DNA of 33,639 nucleotides from contig JASJEI010000358.1 of NCBI GenBank assembly GCA_030064795.1, positions 1 through 33,639 of the forward strand, written 5' to 3'. Numbering within the stretch: the first letter of the stretch is position 1; the number at the start of each line of letters is the position of its first letter. This document shows, piece by piece, positions 22,125 through 31,800 of the stretch. Below the pieces are notes generated by a model, which saw only the letters and a list, made by a program, of their open reading frames with translations, searched no databases and was not told where the DNA came from. The position numbers were made by a program, and so were the translations under genes. This DNA is from Pleurocapsa sp. MO_226.B13. GTDB lineage: Bacteria > Cyanobacteriota > Cyanobacteriia > Cyanobacteriales > Xenococcaceae.

Positions 22125-22157
22125 AAGCCTTTCGTAATATTGTCAGACGAGCGATCG
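22125..22157 (+). repeat. 33-bp copy of the chlH 3' region beyond the R-M operon
   Basis: The segment matches 20080-20112 of chlH (codons EAFRNIVGRAI) at 32 of 33 bases. Similarity stops abruptly on both sides; on the right it ends inside a GCGATCG stretch that is a complete HIP1 octamer in this copy. With the original it forms a direct repeat flanking the last 104 bases of chlH plus the whole restriction-modification operon. Confidence 0.85.
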
Positions 22158-22293
22158 CGACATGGAAACAAAGTTACAGAATCGATAAATGCGATCGCCA
22201 GTATAATTAAAAAAATTGGTTTAATCTGCTAAATGCCAAAAAAAAACATAGGCGATCGCAGTTAGAGAAACTTCTTCGATGAAATGCGATCGC
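22151..22293. repeat. Cluster of four HIP1 octamers
   Basis: GCGATCGC occurs at 22151, 22191, 22252 and 22286 in a gene-free stretch of 230 bases between the methyltransferase and the DUF937 gene. No other content was recognised there. Confidence 0.8.
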
Positions 22294-22343
22294 TACGGAT
22301 ATAAGTCTAACTTAATTGATACTGGTATTTTTCACTATTTAAT

Positions 22344-22865
22344 TTACCGATTAAGATAGCGAGATGCCATACCCAAAGCGTCATTTAGATCGACATCACC
22401 ATCGCCGTCAGAATCTAAAAAACTGCTAACTACTGGGTTTTGCTGCTGTAAATTATGCTTATTGTTACCAGTTTTAAGCAAATTGAGGACTAAAGGTACT
22501 AAAATTGGCAACATCGCTGTAATTGTCCCTGCATTCAAGCCAGTACGACGACTAATCTGTTGAATCATGTCCTGTACTTGAGAAGTACTAAACAAAGTTG
22601 ATAAAATTTGCGAGTTGGCTCTAGTTCCGCCAAATTGATTCACCAGTTGATTGACTTGCGCCATATTACCGTTACTGCGCTGCTGACGTAAAGCAGACTT
22701 GGTATAGTTGCCGACAATAGACATTGCTGATTGTACAGCATCGGGATTGGTTTGGTAGCTTCCGCTGAGTTGCTGTACGGTATCCAAAATCGAATTTAGT
22801 TGGTTTGTGCTGGCTTCCTTCTCAGGATTATCGATCGCGTTTAAAATCTGATTAAAAATACTCAT
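22344..22865 (-). CDS. DUF937-family protein with C-terminal calcium-binding loop
   Basis: This 173-residue protein is of the DUF937 type common in cyanobacteria. Residues 1-135 are helical (MSIFNQILNAIDNPEKEAST..., MSIVGNYTKSALRQQ, GTITAMLPILVPLVLNLLK). The C-terminus has a dockerin/EF-hand-like loop, DSDGDGDVDLND (151-162), that should bind Ca2+, followed by ALGMASRYL. There is no signal peptide. The biochemical role of the family is not established. It is transcribed alone on the minus strand, with four HIP1 sites beyond its stop. Confidence 0.88.
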   Translation of the reverse strand: MSIFNQILNAIDNPEKEASTNQLNSILDTVQQLSGSYQTNPDAVQSAMSIVGNYTKSALRQQRSNGNMAQVNQLVNQFGGTRANSQILSTLFSTSQVQDMIQQISRRTGLNAGTITAMLPILVPLVLNLLKTGNNKHNLQQQNPVVSSFLDSDGDGDVDLNDALGMASRYLNR

Positions 22866-23521
22866 TGGCTGTTACTGTAAATTCCGTTTATCAGTCTTGA
22901 TTATCTATTAGATTGACAACTATACGGAACACAGAATAGATCTTTATACATAAATTTAATCTTTGGTAGTTGCGATCGAAACCAAGTCAAGACTGGATTA
23001 AGTAAATTTTCCAATTTGCTTTAGTTGTTAATAGTCAGCTAGCGATCGCTAAAATATTTTCTAACTTTAAAAACTAAAATTATTTAACAATAAATCACTA
23101 CCTTATTCTTTAGAGCTATTAATTTTCAACCCTAATATATTCGACGTTCTGTTTTTCTGTTTTCAATATTTTTCGAGTGTGCCTAGGTTATTTAGCTATA
23201 AATACTTGCTAATTTTCTTTAAAAATTTGTTTTAGATCACAGGCATTTTACTGATGACGTGCAAGTCAAACAAGGCTAATTTGTTATTGTCAATTAATCT
23301 AGCTGAATTTTACAAGACTATTATTCAAATTAAATTCGCTTTTAATTGAATTTACTTAAGTGTAAACAAGAATATATCGGATTGTTACTTTAAAAACCTA
23401 TTTTCAAGGTATTAACAATTAACAGTAATTACTAAAAACAAAAAAATATTACTTCAAATAGTATATTTTCTCCGTAAAATTTACCAGCTAATTTCTATAG
23501 TTCAGTAGCCATTTATTCATT
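22866..23521. other. 656-bp AT-rich gene-free region before the giant gene
   Basis: No open frame, tRNA or repeat array is visible. It must carry divergent promoters for the DUF937 gene and the giant surface-protein gene and may give the latter a long leader. A TTGACA-like hexamer at 22913 lacks a convincing partner, and no clear Shine-Dalgarno precedes the ATG at 23522. Confidence 0.5.
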
Positions 23522-26500
23522 ATGACTGCCATACCAAGTACCTCTATCTCTTTACCAGGTAATCCTTTTATTGGCGAAAGTGTTGACCTTACTCTGGGTT
23601 TTGACAATACAGGAACGCAAACGGGTTATGGACCTTTTGTCCTTTTTTACGTCGATACAACAGGTGCAGATGGTGATGATGGTTTAACTTTTAATAGTGC
23701 GACTTATCTAGGTTCTGCGGTTACAACTACGGAATATCAGTTATCTGAAGATCCAGAAAATCCTCCTGCTTTAGCACCGATTACTTTTAATGTTTTTGGG
23801 GTCGAACAAACAATTGCTAGTAGCGATATTCCCAGTGATTTTAGTGCGGGGGATACTCTAGTAGTAATGGAACTGCCTTTTGGTAGTTTTGTTGTCGATC
23901 AACCCCAGGCGGATATCGCAGTCAACTTAACTGGTAGTGATCTAGCAGATCTTAATACGCCAATTAATCTCCAAAGTCAGGGTGGTTTTGTTTTTGGTAA
24001 TACAGCGACGGAAGAAACTGATGGTAGTGACGACCCTATATACGAAAATATCTCTGGCGATCCTGTCGATACAGTTACACCTCAATTAGTTACTCTAACT
24101 AAAAACTATATTGGTCCGGAAGACGAAACCGCTACAGGGCCTAATTTTGTCCGTCAGTTTGAATTGGTCGTAGATATAGCAGATGGACAAACCATTGAAA
24201 ATTTAGACGTTACCGACATTCTGCCCGATGATATGCAGTTTGTTGACGTAGTATCTATTGTCGATTCTAATGGAACAATTAATTCCAGTAGAATTACTGA
24301 GGTTGCCACTCCTGACGATGGTGGCTTAACTTCAATTGGTTCGGTTAACGTTACAGAAAATGATGTTAATTCCGATGGCGTTCCCACTCCTGGCGGTACA
24401 CTTTCACGTCGTATTGATAGCGTTACGGGAACGAGTGGAGAAAGAGATTTAGTACTAACCTATGAATTCTTTATTCCTCGTTTAGATGCCAATAGTGATG
24501 TCATTATTAATGCTAATAGTGGAGATGACATTATCTCGACCAATGAGTCGCAGTTAGGGGATAATGATGATACGGATAGTAATAATACTTGGGATCCTGT
24601 AGATACCAGAGATACTGATGCAGAAGTATATGTTCCTTCCACTTCTACAGATCCTAATGTCCCGACTCATGACTTAGAAGATCAATCTATTGCCATTCAA
24701 AAGTCAGTAAGTAATATTACTGATTCGGAAAATACTCCAGGGGATGTTTTAGAGTACACGATTGATTTTCAAGTCTCTGATTATTTTGCTTTCCAAAACA
24801 TTGATATCTTTGATACCTTTTCTGACGGTCAAAGATTCGATACCAGTTTTACTCCTACTTTTACCGTTACCGAACACGGACAAACTAGTACTACAGCTAA
24901 TTTCGATCTAACTAACTATATTGTCGATGAATCACAAATTGGCAACGATACTCTAGCGGGTACTGATGGTACTACCGAAGTTACTTTTGAAATTTCCGAT
25001 GAATTAATTACTCGCAACTTTGATGATGGCGATGGAAAGCTAGTCGGGGGTGGTGTTCCCGATGGTGGCTTTCAAGATGGAGGAACTTCTTTAGAGAATA
25101 ATCCGCCTTTACCTCAAGGTGCAACCGAAGGTACGATTACTTTCCGTACTGTAATTCAACAGGAATATAGCGATACATATGATTCTGGGGATGCTTCGGT
25201 TGATATTGGCGATAAATTAGATAATAGTGCCATTATTGATGGAGAAGTTCTTGATGTTGATAATCTCAACGCGACAGGTCAAAGCGAAGATGATGACACC
25301 TCTGCTGCTGTAACGATTCAGGAAGGAGAACTTTATAAAAGTATCTATGCTATTAATGGCGAAATTTTTACTGGTGCAGATACAGATACGGATCTTAGTG
25401 ATGGTTTAACGGGTTATGCCAATGGGGTTAATATTTCGCCTGGGGACGAAGTTACCTATCGTTTAACCTACGAACTTCCTACTACTGATGTAGAAGATTT
25501 AACTCTAACGGATTATTTTCCCTTACCGATCTACGATGCCGAGACAGAATTTGCTTCTACTAACTTCGATCCTACTGTTGACAGTAGCGTTCCTAGTGCG
25601 GGTTCGACTAAATACGGCCCTTTAGATACATTTTCGACTCGCACAGATGCAGGGGGTAATAATCCCAGTCTGACTTTCTCGGTCAGTGATGATAATACTA
25701 ACAAATTAACTTACAGTTATGCTGATTTCGATGATGACGATAATCAATCTTCAATTGTTGATATTTTAGTCACCGTTACCGCCTATGACGAACCTGCTGC
25801 GGATGGTTTACTATATACCAATCAAGTTCGTGAGACTAACCGAACCACTTTTAACGAAGACTCTTTTCTGGATGAGATTATTCAAGTCACTTTAGATCAA
25901 CCAGAAGTTTTAGAGATTACCAAAGGTGTTGTTGCTTACAATACTAATGGCACGAGTATTCCCAACCCCAATTTTACTGTACCTTCTGGAGTTAGTTTTG
26001 CTACAGGTGGCGGGACAACGTATACAGGAACTAGCGATCCTGTCTCTTCATTGGATTTAGATTCAAATCCCATTGATAGTAACCTCACTGAAAGCTTAGA
26101 AGCTGGAGATCTGGTTACTTTTGCTATTACCGTAGAAAACACTGGTAATAGTCGCACTGGTGTTTTTGATGTTACTCTGCAAGACGACTTACCGACAGGA
26201 TTTACTATTCCCAATAGTGGACTGAATTTAAATATTACCGATGGTACGGGTGCAACTATTGGTTATACAGGACTTGATGATAATGATGGTTCGGGAGACG
26301 ATTTATTTGGTACTGGTATTGAGTTAGTCGATCCTGGTAGCGATCCCAATACTGATGCAGGTGCGCTTAATGCTTACGATGATAACTCTGGGGAAAATAT
26401 CGCTGTTGTCACCTTTGACCTTGAAGTTGATGATATTGCACCCTATCAAGATTCAGATGATACTCGCGACCAAGAACAGCTAACCAACACGGCAACTTTA

Positions 26501-29500
26501 GTCAGCTACGCTAACACCGATAATAATCCCAATGTTTTTACCGCAGGTTTGACGGATACCGCGACGGTAGATATCGAACTTCCTGAACTTACCAAATCAA
26601 TTATTTCTACTTCAGAAGCTCATACTTCCGAAGATGATGATGGTAAAGAGGCTACCAATGCCTCGCGGAGAAAACTGGCAATTGGTGAGATTGTACGCTT
26701 TCGGTTGTTAACTGCTATTCCTGAAGGTACAGCTAACAATTTTCAGATCGAAGACAATTTACCCAATGGTTTTGTATTTCTCAACGACAACACCGCCAAA
26801 GCTGCCTTTATTTCAGACCAAGCACCGATCGCTTCCACCACTACTACTACCAATTATGATAATCCCTTAGACATTGGACTAGGTGATTTTGCCGACTTTT
26901 CGAGTATCAGTGGCGATCCCAATCAAGACCTGTGGATACAAGGAACTACCGCCGATATTGTTAGTCCTACTTTTAGCTTGCCTGATGTCAATGTGGGTTC
27001 GAGTATAAGTATTGGCGATAATACACAACCTGCCGATCCTGATGTTCCTGACCCAGATGATTATAATGCCAGTACCGATATCTATTTTAAGTTTGGCGAT
27101 CTCAACAACCCAGACCGCGATACCAACGAAGAATATGTAGTTATTGAATTTAATGCGTTATTGGCTAACGATGCCTTAGATAATAACGGCAATGTTGACA
27201 TCAATAATGAGAACAATAATCGCACTAACGATTTTCAAGTTCGTATTGGCAGAGGAAACAACTTTAATAGTTCGGATACTTTAGTTCTTTCCGAGGATAT
27301 CAATCTCAAGATCGCCGAACCAATTATCTCTCTAACCAAGGAAGTTAGCGACAATAGTTCTTCATTCAACAACACCAGCTTACTAGCAGATTCGGGAGAT
27401 ACGGTCTATTTTAGTTTAACTTTTGATAACAAAGGCAATCAGAACCGCCGTGCTACGGCTTTTGAAGTCAACCTCACTGATACTGTCCCAGACGGCTTAA
27501 CCTTAACGGGTATTGAAAGCATCAATTGGAATAACGGCGATGGTAGTGGTGGCAGTGGCAACACCAATACTGGTATTGTCAGCGGTGACGATATCGATGT
27601 TGGGGATATGGTGATTACCCCCACCTTCGATACGGTGACGGGTGCAATGGCGGTAGATGTAGACCAAATGCCTACGGATGCTGAGATTGAAATTATTTAT
27701 TCCGCTACGGTAGATTCTGATGTCAATCCTGACGAGTTAATTACTAACACGGCAGATATCACTTATAGCAGCTTACCAGGGACGGGAACAGCTGATAACG
27801 CTACTGGTTCGGTTACTCCTGGTGCTTCTGGTTCTACAACTGGAGAAAGAAACGGTGATAGCACAACTAATTCGGCTAACGATTATTCTGCTAGTGCTAG
27901 TGGTAATGTTCAGATCGATCCCTTGGTTCCCACCAAAACTCTGAGATCCACTTCGGAAACTGCTACTAGTACTGAAAGTGAGGTAACAATTGGAGAGATT
28001 GTTCGCTATCGGTTAGCAGTAGAAATACCTGAAGGTGAAACTGCTGGTTTTACTATTACTGACGATTTACCTGCTGGCTTAACTTATATCGGAAATCCCA
28101 AACTAGCTTTTGTTGCTGACGGTACGGGAACGACTTCAGGGGTATATTCTGACGATCCAAATATTCTTAATAATCCTCAAGTTACCGATAGTTCCTTTAC
28201 CAATCCTACTTACGATCTAACTACTGGAATAACTGACGCTAGTGGAGATTCTACTTTTACTTCGGGTGAAGACGTTACCTTTAGTTTAGGCAATATTACT
28301 AACGCCGACGACGATAGTGACGAAGAATACGTTGTTGTTGAGTTTAATGCTCTGGTAGAAAATATCGATGCCAACGATAATGGCGATACTCTTGCCAATA
28401 GTTTCCAAGTCAGCGCAAGCAGTCCGACACAGACTCAAACATCAGATCCAGTCAATGTTACTATTACCGAACCGATTCTTGGCAGTATTACCCATACCGC
28501 TTCCCCAGAAACAGGGGATGCGGGAGATACGATAACCTACACCGTTACCTTTTCTAATGACGGTAGTGCAACGGCATACGATCTTAATATTACCGATACT
28601 CTCCCTGCGGAGTTAGATAATTTAGCGATTAGTTCTAATTCTGTCACAATTTTTGATGACTCTGATACACCTCAAGATGTTACTAGTTCCTTTACAGTAA
28701 ACGCCACCTCTACAAGTTCTACTGATGGCACATCAACTGATAATGACAACGTTGATGCTTTTGACATCGATCTCAATGAATTACCAGCTAACTATAGTGT
28801 CGAGATTCAATATACTGCCACTATCGTCGGGGATATTACTACCGAAGCCAGTATTGATAACACAGTTGATGTAACCTATAGTAGCTTACCTGGTGAAGAT
28901 CTTGACGGTACTGATAGCAATAATCCTGGTACTTCAGATACTAATCCTACTGGTTCTGATGTCAACGACACCACTTCTGGTAATGCAGACAGCGAAAGAA
29001 ATAGTAGCAGCAATGGAGAAGGAACTAGTGTTAACAACTATGCCATCAGTTCTACCGAAACTGTTACTGTCGATCCGTTAGTACCAGTCAAGAGACTAGT
29101 GGCTACTTCGGAGTCTCATACTGCTGATGATGATGTGGCAATTGGGGAAATTGTTCGCTATCAGTTAGAGGTGAAAATTCCTGAAGGTGAAACTGATGGT
29201 TTTAGCATTACCGACGATTTACCTGCTGGCTTAAAGTATTTAGGAAATCCCAAAATTGCCTTCGTTGCTGACGATAGTACCAACGGTATTGATTCTACTG
29301 CTATTACCGATGCCGATCCTAATACTGCTCCCAATTTAGACCTTACAGGTACTGCTGCCACTACGCCAGAATTCGATTTGACTACGGGAATAACTGACGC
29401 TAGCGGAGATTCTAACTTTACCTCTGGAGAAGACGTTACTTTCAGTTTAGGAGATTTAACAAATAGCGATCGCGATAGTGAAGATGATGAATATGTCGTT

Positions 29501-31729
29501 ATTGAGTTTAATGCTCTTGTAGAAAACGTCAGCGATAACACCGACGGCGGAACAAACGATCCTCTCAGAAATGAATTTACGGTGAGTGCCACTGGTGCGA
29601 CAGATCGAACTTCCAATCCTGTTGATGTCGATATCGTCGAACCTTCTGTTATCGATGTCTCTCAAACTGTTTCTTCCACTACAGCAGATGCAGGAGATCC
29701 CCTAACTTATACCATTACTTTTAGTAATACTGGTACGGCAGATGCCTTCGATCTCAATCTTACTGATACTCTTCCTACTGGATTAGATAATTTAGCGGTT
29801 AGTTCTGTCACAATTTTTGATGAAACCAATACTGCTATTAATTCCCCTGGATACACTGACAATTCTACTAGCTCTAATGACGGTACTTCTACCGACGATC
29901 CTAACGCTGATGTTTTAGACATCGATATTAACCAATTACCAGTTGGATATAGTGTTGAAATTCAGTATACTGCCGACGTGGTTGGTGATATTGCTCCTGA
30001 ATCAGAAATAAATAGTACCGTCGATCTTACCTACACTAGTTTAGACGGTACGGGAACGGCTAATAACGATACGGGTTCGGATAATACTGCTGCTACTTCG
30101 GGAGATGCCGATGGCGAGCGTAATGGTTCGGGAACTGGTGCTAATACCTACACCGATAGTAACGATACTGCTACCAGCGTTACCATTAATTCTCTCAATG
30201 CGGTTAAAACTCTAGCCAGTACCTCAGAAACATCAACTACTAACTCAGATGTCATTATTGGCGAAACAGTCCGCTATCAACTGGCGGTAGAACTTCCTGA
30301 AGGACAAACTGATAACTTTAAGATTACCGATGCTATTCCCAATGGCATAACCTATAGCGGTAATGCCAAAGTTGCCTTTGTAGCTAATGATGATTTTGCT
30401 GGTTCTGGTACGGGTATTGATTCGAGTACCATTAGCGGTTCTGGTATAGATATCGAGGGGAGTGCTGCTGCTACTCCGACTTTCGATCTAACTACAGGAA
30501 TAAGCAGCGAGATTGGAGATGATACAACATTCACTTCTGGTGAAGATGTTACTTTCGATCTAGGCAATCTCACCAACACAGATAGAGATAGTGACAGCGA
30601 ATATGTCGTTATCGAATTTGACGGCATAGTTGACGGGGTTGGTAGCAATGCCAGTCTAGATAATACTTTTACCGTCACTGCTGGTAGTAGTAGCAATATC
30701 ACCGCTACTTCTGGGACTACCACCGTAGATGTAACTCTCGATTATGGTGATGCACCCGATAGTGGCAGTACTACACCCAGTCAAGGAGATTATTTAACTT
30801 TAGCTAGTAGCAATGGTGCGAGTCACGGTATTCGTACTGGTTTAACCATTGGTACTGAAATTGATGCGGATGGAGGTAATTTACAAAATACTACTGCTGA
30901 TGCTGATGATAGTAGCGATACTGGCTCGACAAATGACGAGGATGGAGTTGAATCTTTCTCTATTTTAGAAACAGGAGCAGATTCTTATACTGTTGATGTT
31001 GAGGTACTTAATAATACGGGAGAATCAGCAACCCTAGTTGGTTGGATTGATTTTAATCGCAATGGTAACTTTGAATCTGAAGAAGCTGTTATTGCCGATG
31101 TTCCAGATAGTACTACCACAGCTAATCCGATCTCTCTGATTTGGGATAGAGATACCTTAACTGGCGGTACTGTCGGTGATGGCTACGGAGAATTGCCCAA
31201 TATCAACGATATCGTTAGTGGCGATACCTATGCTCGCTTCCGCCTCAGTACTGACGCTGATTTAGACGATGCTCTATCTACGGGAATAGTTGATGATGGG
31301 GAAGTAGAAGACTATCAACTGACTATCTATAACACTGTAGACGGTAATCCTTATTCAGATACCATTACCGAAGCTAATAATGTTCCCGATCTTATTACCG
31401 CAGGAGAAGGACAAGATACCCTGACTGGCGGTACGGGAGAAGATATTTTTGTTTACACCAAAACCAGTGACGGGGTAGATATTATCGAAGACTTTGAAGA
31501 CGGTACGGACAAGATCGATCTTAGTGCTTTGGTTGCTAGTGGTGGCGAACTAGATGGAATTCCCTTCACAGACGATCCTTTCACCGATGGCTATGTTGAA
31601 GCGGTAAGCTTTGGTTCTCACACCATGATTCAAGTGGATTTTGATAATTCAGATACTTTGCCAAAAGATGTAGTCTTACTCAATAACATTAACTCGGCCA
31701 ATATAACTGCTGATGATTTTATTTTCTAA
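23522..31729 (+). CDS. Giant surface protein: DUF11/isopeptide-type modules, GEVED domain, RTX-like C-terminus
   Basis: This 2735-residue, Asp/Thr/Ser-rich, very acidic protein has no N-terminal signal peptide. About ten Ig-like beta modules of the DUF11/isopeptide type follow one another (patterns such as GDxxTYTVTFSNxGxAxAxDLNITDTLPA and VGEIVRYRLxVEIPEGETxGFxITDDLPAGL). The best-matched ones form a fourfold repeat (about residues 1021-2405). Residues 2406-2600 are a GEVED-type domain (DYGDAPDSG ... DDGEVEDYQLTI). The last 110 residues (ITAGEGQDTLTGGTGEDIFVY, DIIEDFEDGTDKIDLS) are the Ca2+-binding RTX-like tail that serves as a type I secretion signal. A secreted adhesin or cell-envelope/matrix protein is the likely role. 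Only one HIP1 site occurs in 8.2 kb. Confidence 0.88.
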   Translation: MTAIPSTSISLPGNPFIGESVDLTLGFDNTGTQTGYGPFVLFYVDTTGADGDDGLTFNSATYLGSAVTTTEYQLSEDPENPPALAPITFNVFGVEQTIASSDIPSDFSAGDTLVVMELPFGSFVVDQPQADIAVNLTGSDLADLNTPINLQSQGGFVFGNTATEETDGSDDPIYENISGDPVDTVTPQLVTLTKNYIGPEDETATGPNFVRQFELVVDIADGQTIENLDVTDILPDDMQFVDVVSIVDSNGTINSSRITEVATPDDGGLTSIGSVNVTENDVNSDGVPTPGGTLSRRIDSVTGTSGERDLVLTYEFFIPRLDANSDVIINANSGDDIISTNESQLGDNDDTDSNNTWDPVDTRDTDAEVYVPSTSTDPNVPTHDLEDQSIAIQKSVSNITDSENTPGDVLEYTIDFQVSDYFAFQNIDIFDTFSDGQRFDTSFTPTFTVTEHGQTSTTANFDLTNYIVDESQIGNDTLAGTDGTTEVTFEISDELITRNFDDGDGKLVGGGVPDGGFQDGGTSLENNPPLPQGATEGTITFRTVIQQEYSDTYDSGDASVDIGDKLDNSAIIDGEVLDVDNLNATGQSEDDDTSAAVTIQEGELYKSIYAINGEIFTGADTDTDLSDGLTGYANGVNISPGDEVTYRLTYELPTTDVEDLTLTDYFPLPIYDAETEFASTNFDPTVDSSVPSAGSTKYGPLDTFSTRTDAGGNNPSLTFSVSDDNTNKLTYSYADFDDDDNQSSIVDILVTVTAYDEPAADGLLYTNQVRETNRTTFNEDSFLDEIIQVTLDQPEVLEITKGVVAYNTNGTSIPNPNFTVPSGVSFATGGGTTYTGTSDPVSSLDLDSNPIDSNLTESLEAGDLVTFAITVENTGNSRTGVFDVTLQDDLPTGFTIPNSGLNLNITDGTGATIGYTGLDDNDGSGDDLFGTGIELVDPGSDPNTDAGALNAYDDNSGENIAVVTFDLEVDDIAPYQDSDDTRDQEQLTNTATLVSYANTDNNPNVFTAGLTDTATVDIELPELTKSIISTSEAHTSEDDDGKEATNASRRKLAIGEIVRFRLLTAIPEGTANNFQIEDNLPNGFVFLNDNTAKAAFISDQAPIASTTTTTNYDNPLDIGLGDFADFSSISGDPNQDLWIQGTTADIVSPTFSLPDVNVGSSISIGDNTQPADPDVPDPDDYNASTDIYFKFGDLNNPDRDTNEEYVVIEFNALLANDALDNNGNVDINNENNNRTNDFQVRIGRGNNFNSSDTLVLSEDINLKIAEPIISLTKEVSDNSSSFNNTSLLADSGDTVYFSLTFDNKGNQNRRATAFEVNLTDTVPDGLTLTGIESINWNNGDGSGGSGNTNTGIVSGDDIDVGDMVITPTFDTVTGAMAVDVDQMPTDAEIEIIYSATVDSDVNPDELITNTADITYSSLPGTGTADNATGSVTPGASGSTTGERNGDSTTNSANDYSASASGNVQIDPLVPTKTLRSTSETATSTESEVTIGEIVRYRLAVEIPEGETAGFTITDDLPAGLTYIGNPKLAFVADGTGTTSGVYSDDPNILNNPQVTDSSFTNPTYDLTTGITDASGDSTFTSGEDVTFSLGNITNADDDSDEEYVVVEFNALVENIDANDNGDTLANSFQVSASSPTQTQTSDPVNVTITEPILGSITHTASPETGDAGDTITYTVTFSNDGSATAYDLNITDTLPAELDNLAISSNSVTIFDDSDTPQDVTSSFTVNATSTSSTDGTSTDNDNVDAFDIDLNELPANYSVEIQYTATIVGDITTEASIDNTVDVTYSSLPGEDLDGTDSNNPGTSDTNPTGSDVNDTTSGNADSERNSSSNGEGTSVNNYAISSTETVTVDPLVPVKRLVATSESHTADDDVAIGEIVRYQLEVKIPEGETDGFSITDDLPAGLKYLGNPKIAFVADDSTNGIDSTAITDADPNTAPNLDLTGTAATTPEFDLTTGITDASGDSNFTSGEDVTFSLGDLTNSDRDSEDDEYVVIEFNALVENVSDNTDGGTNDPLRNEFTVSATGATDRTSNPVDVDIVEPSVIDVSQTVSSTTADAGDPLTYTITFSNTGTADAFDLNLTDTLPTGLDNLAVSSVTIFDETNTAINSPGYTDNSTSSNDGTSTDDPNADVLDIDINQLPVGYSVEIQYTADVVGDIAPESEINSTVDLTYTSLDGTGTANNDTGSDNTAATSGDADGERNGSGTGANTYTDSNDTATSVTINSLNAVKTLASTSETSTTNSDVIIGETVRYQLAVELPEGQTDNFKITDAIPNGITYSGNAKVAFVANDDFAGSGTGIDSSTISGSGIDIEGSAAATPTFDLTTGISSEIGDDTTFTSGEDVTFDLGNLTNTDRDSDSEYVVIEFDGIVDGVGSNASLDNTFTVTAGSSSNITATSGTTTVDVTLDYGDAPDSGSTTPSQGDYLTLASSNGASHGIRTGLTIGTEIDADGGNLQNTTADADDSSDTGSTNDEDGVESFSILETGADSYTVDVEVLNNTGESATLVGWIDFNRNGNFESEEAVIADVPDSTTTANPISLIWDRDTLTGGTVGDGYGELPNINDIVSGDTYARFRLSTDADLDDALSTGIVDDGEVEDYQLTIYNTVDGNPYSDTITEANNVPDLITAGEGQDTLTGGTGEDIFVYTKTSDGVDIIEDFEDGTDKIDLSALVASGGELDGIPFTDDPFTDGYVEAVSFGSHTMIQVDFDNSDTLPKDVVLLNNINSANITADDFIF
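26585..30738 (+). repeat. Fourfold internal repeat of about 1.1-1.3 kb in the giant gene
   Basis: Units start at about 26585 (LTKSIISTSEAHT), 27928 (PTKTLRSTSETAT), 29084 (PVKRLVATSESHT) and 30201 (AVKTLASTSETST). The last is only the first half of a unit. Each unit holds an isopeptide-like module (GEIVRYRL ... EYVVIEFNALVEN) and a DUF11 module (DTLPxxLDNLAxSSxTIFD ... YSVEIQYTA). DNA similarity is highest between units two and three. Confidence 0.75.
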
Positions 31730-31800
31730 ATTAACCAATCTTTCAAGATCGGTCGCTATTACCTATTTATTTTGATTTATCTTCAATTTGGTGATTAATT

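Noticed and set aside
24154..30723. Several minus-strand frames of 60-150 codons inside the giant gene
   Set aside because: Their Val/Ser-rich, repeated content mirrors the Asp/Thr-rich repeats on the plus strand; none has a ribosome-binding site or recognisable domain.
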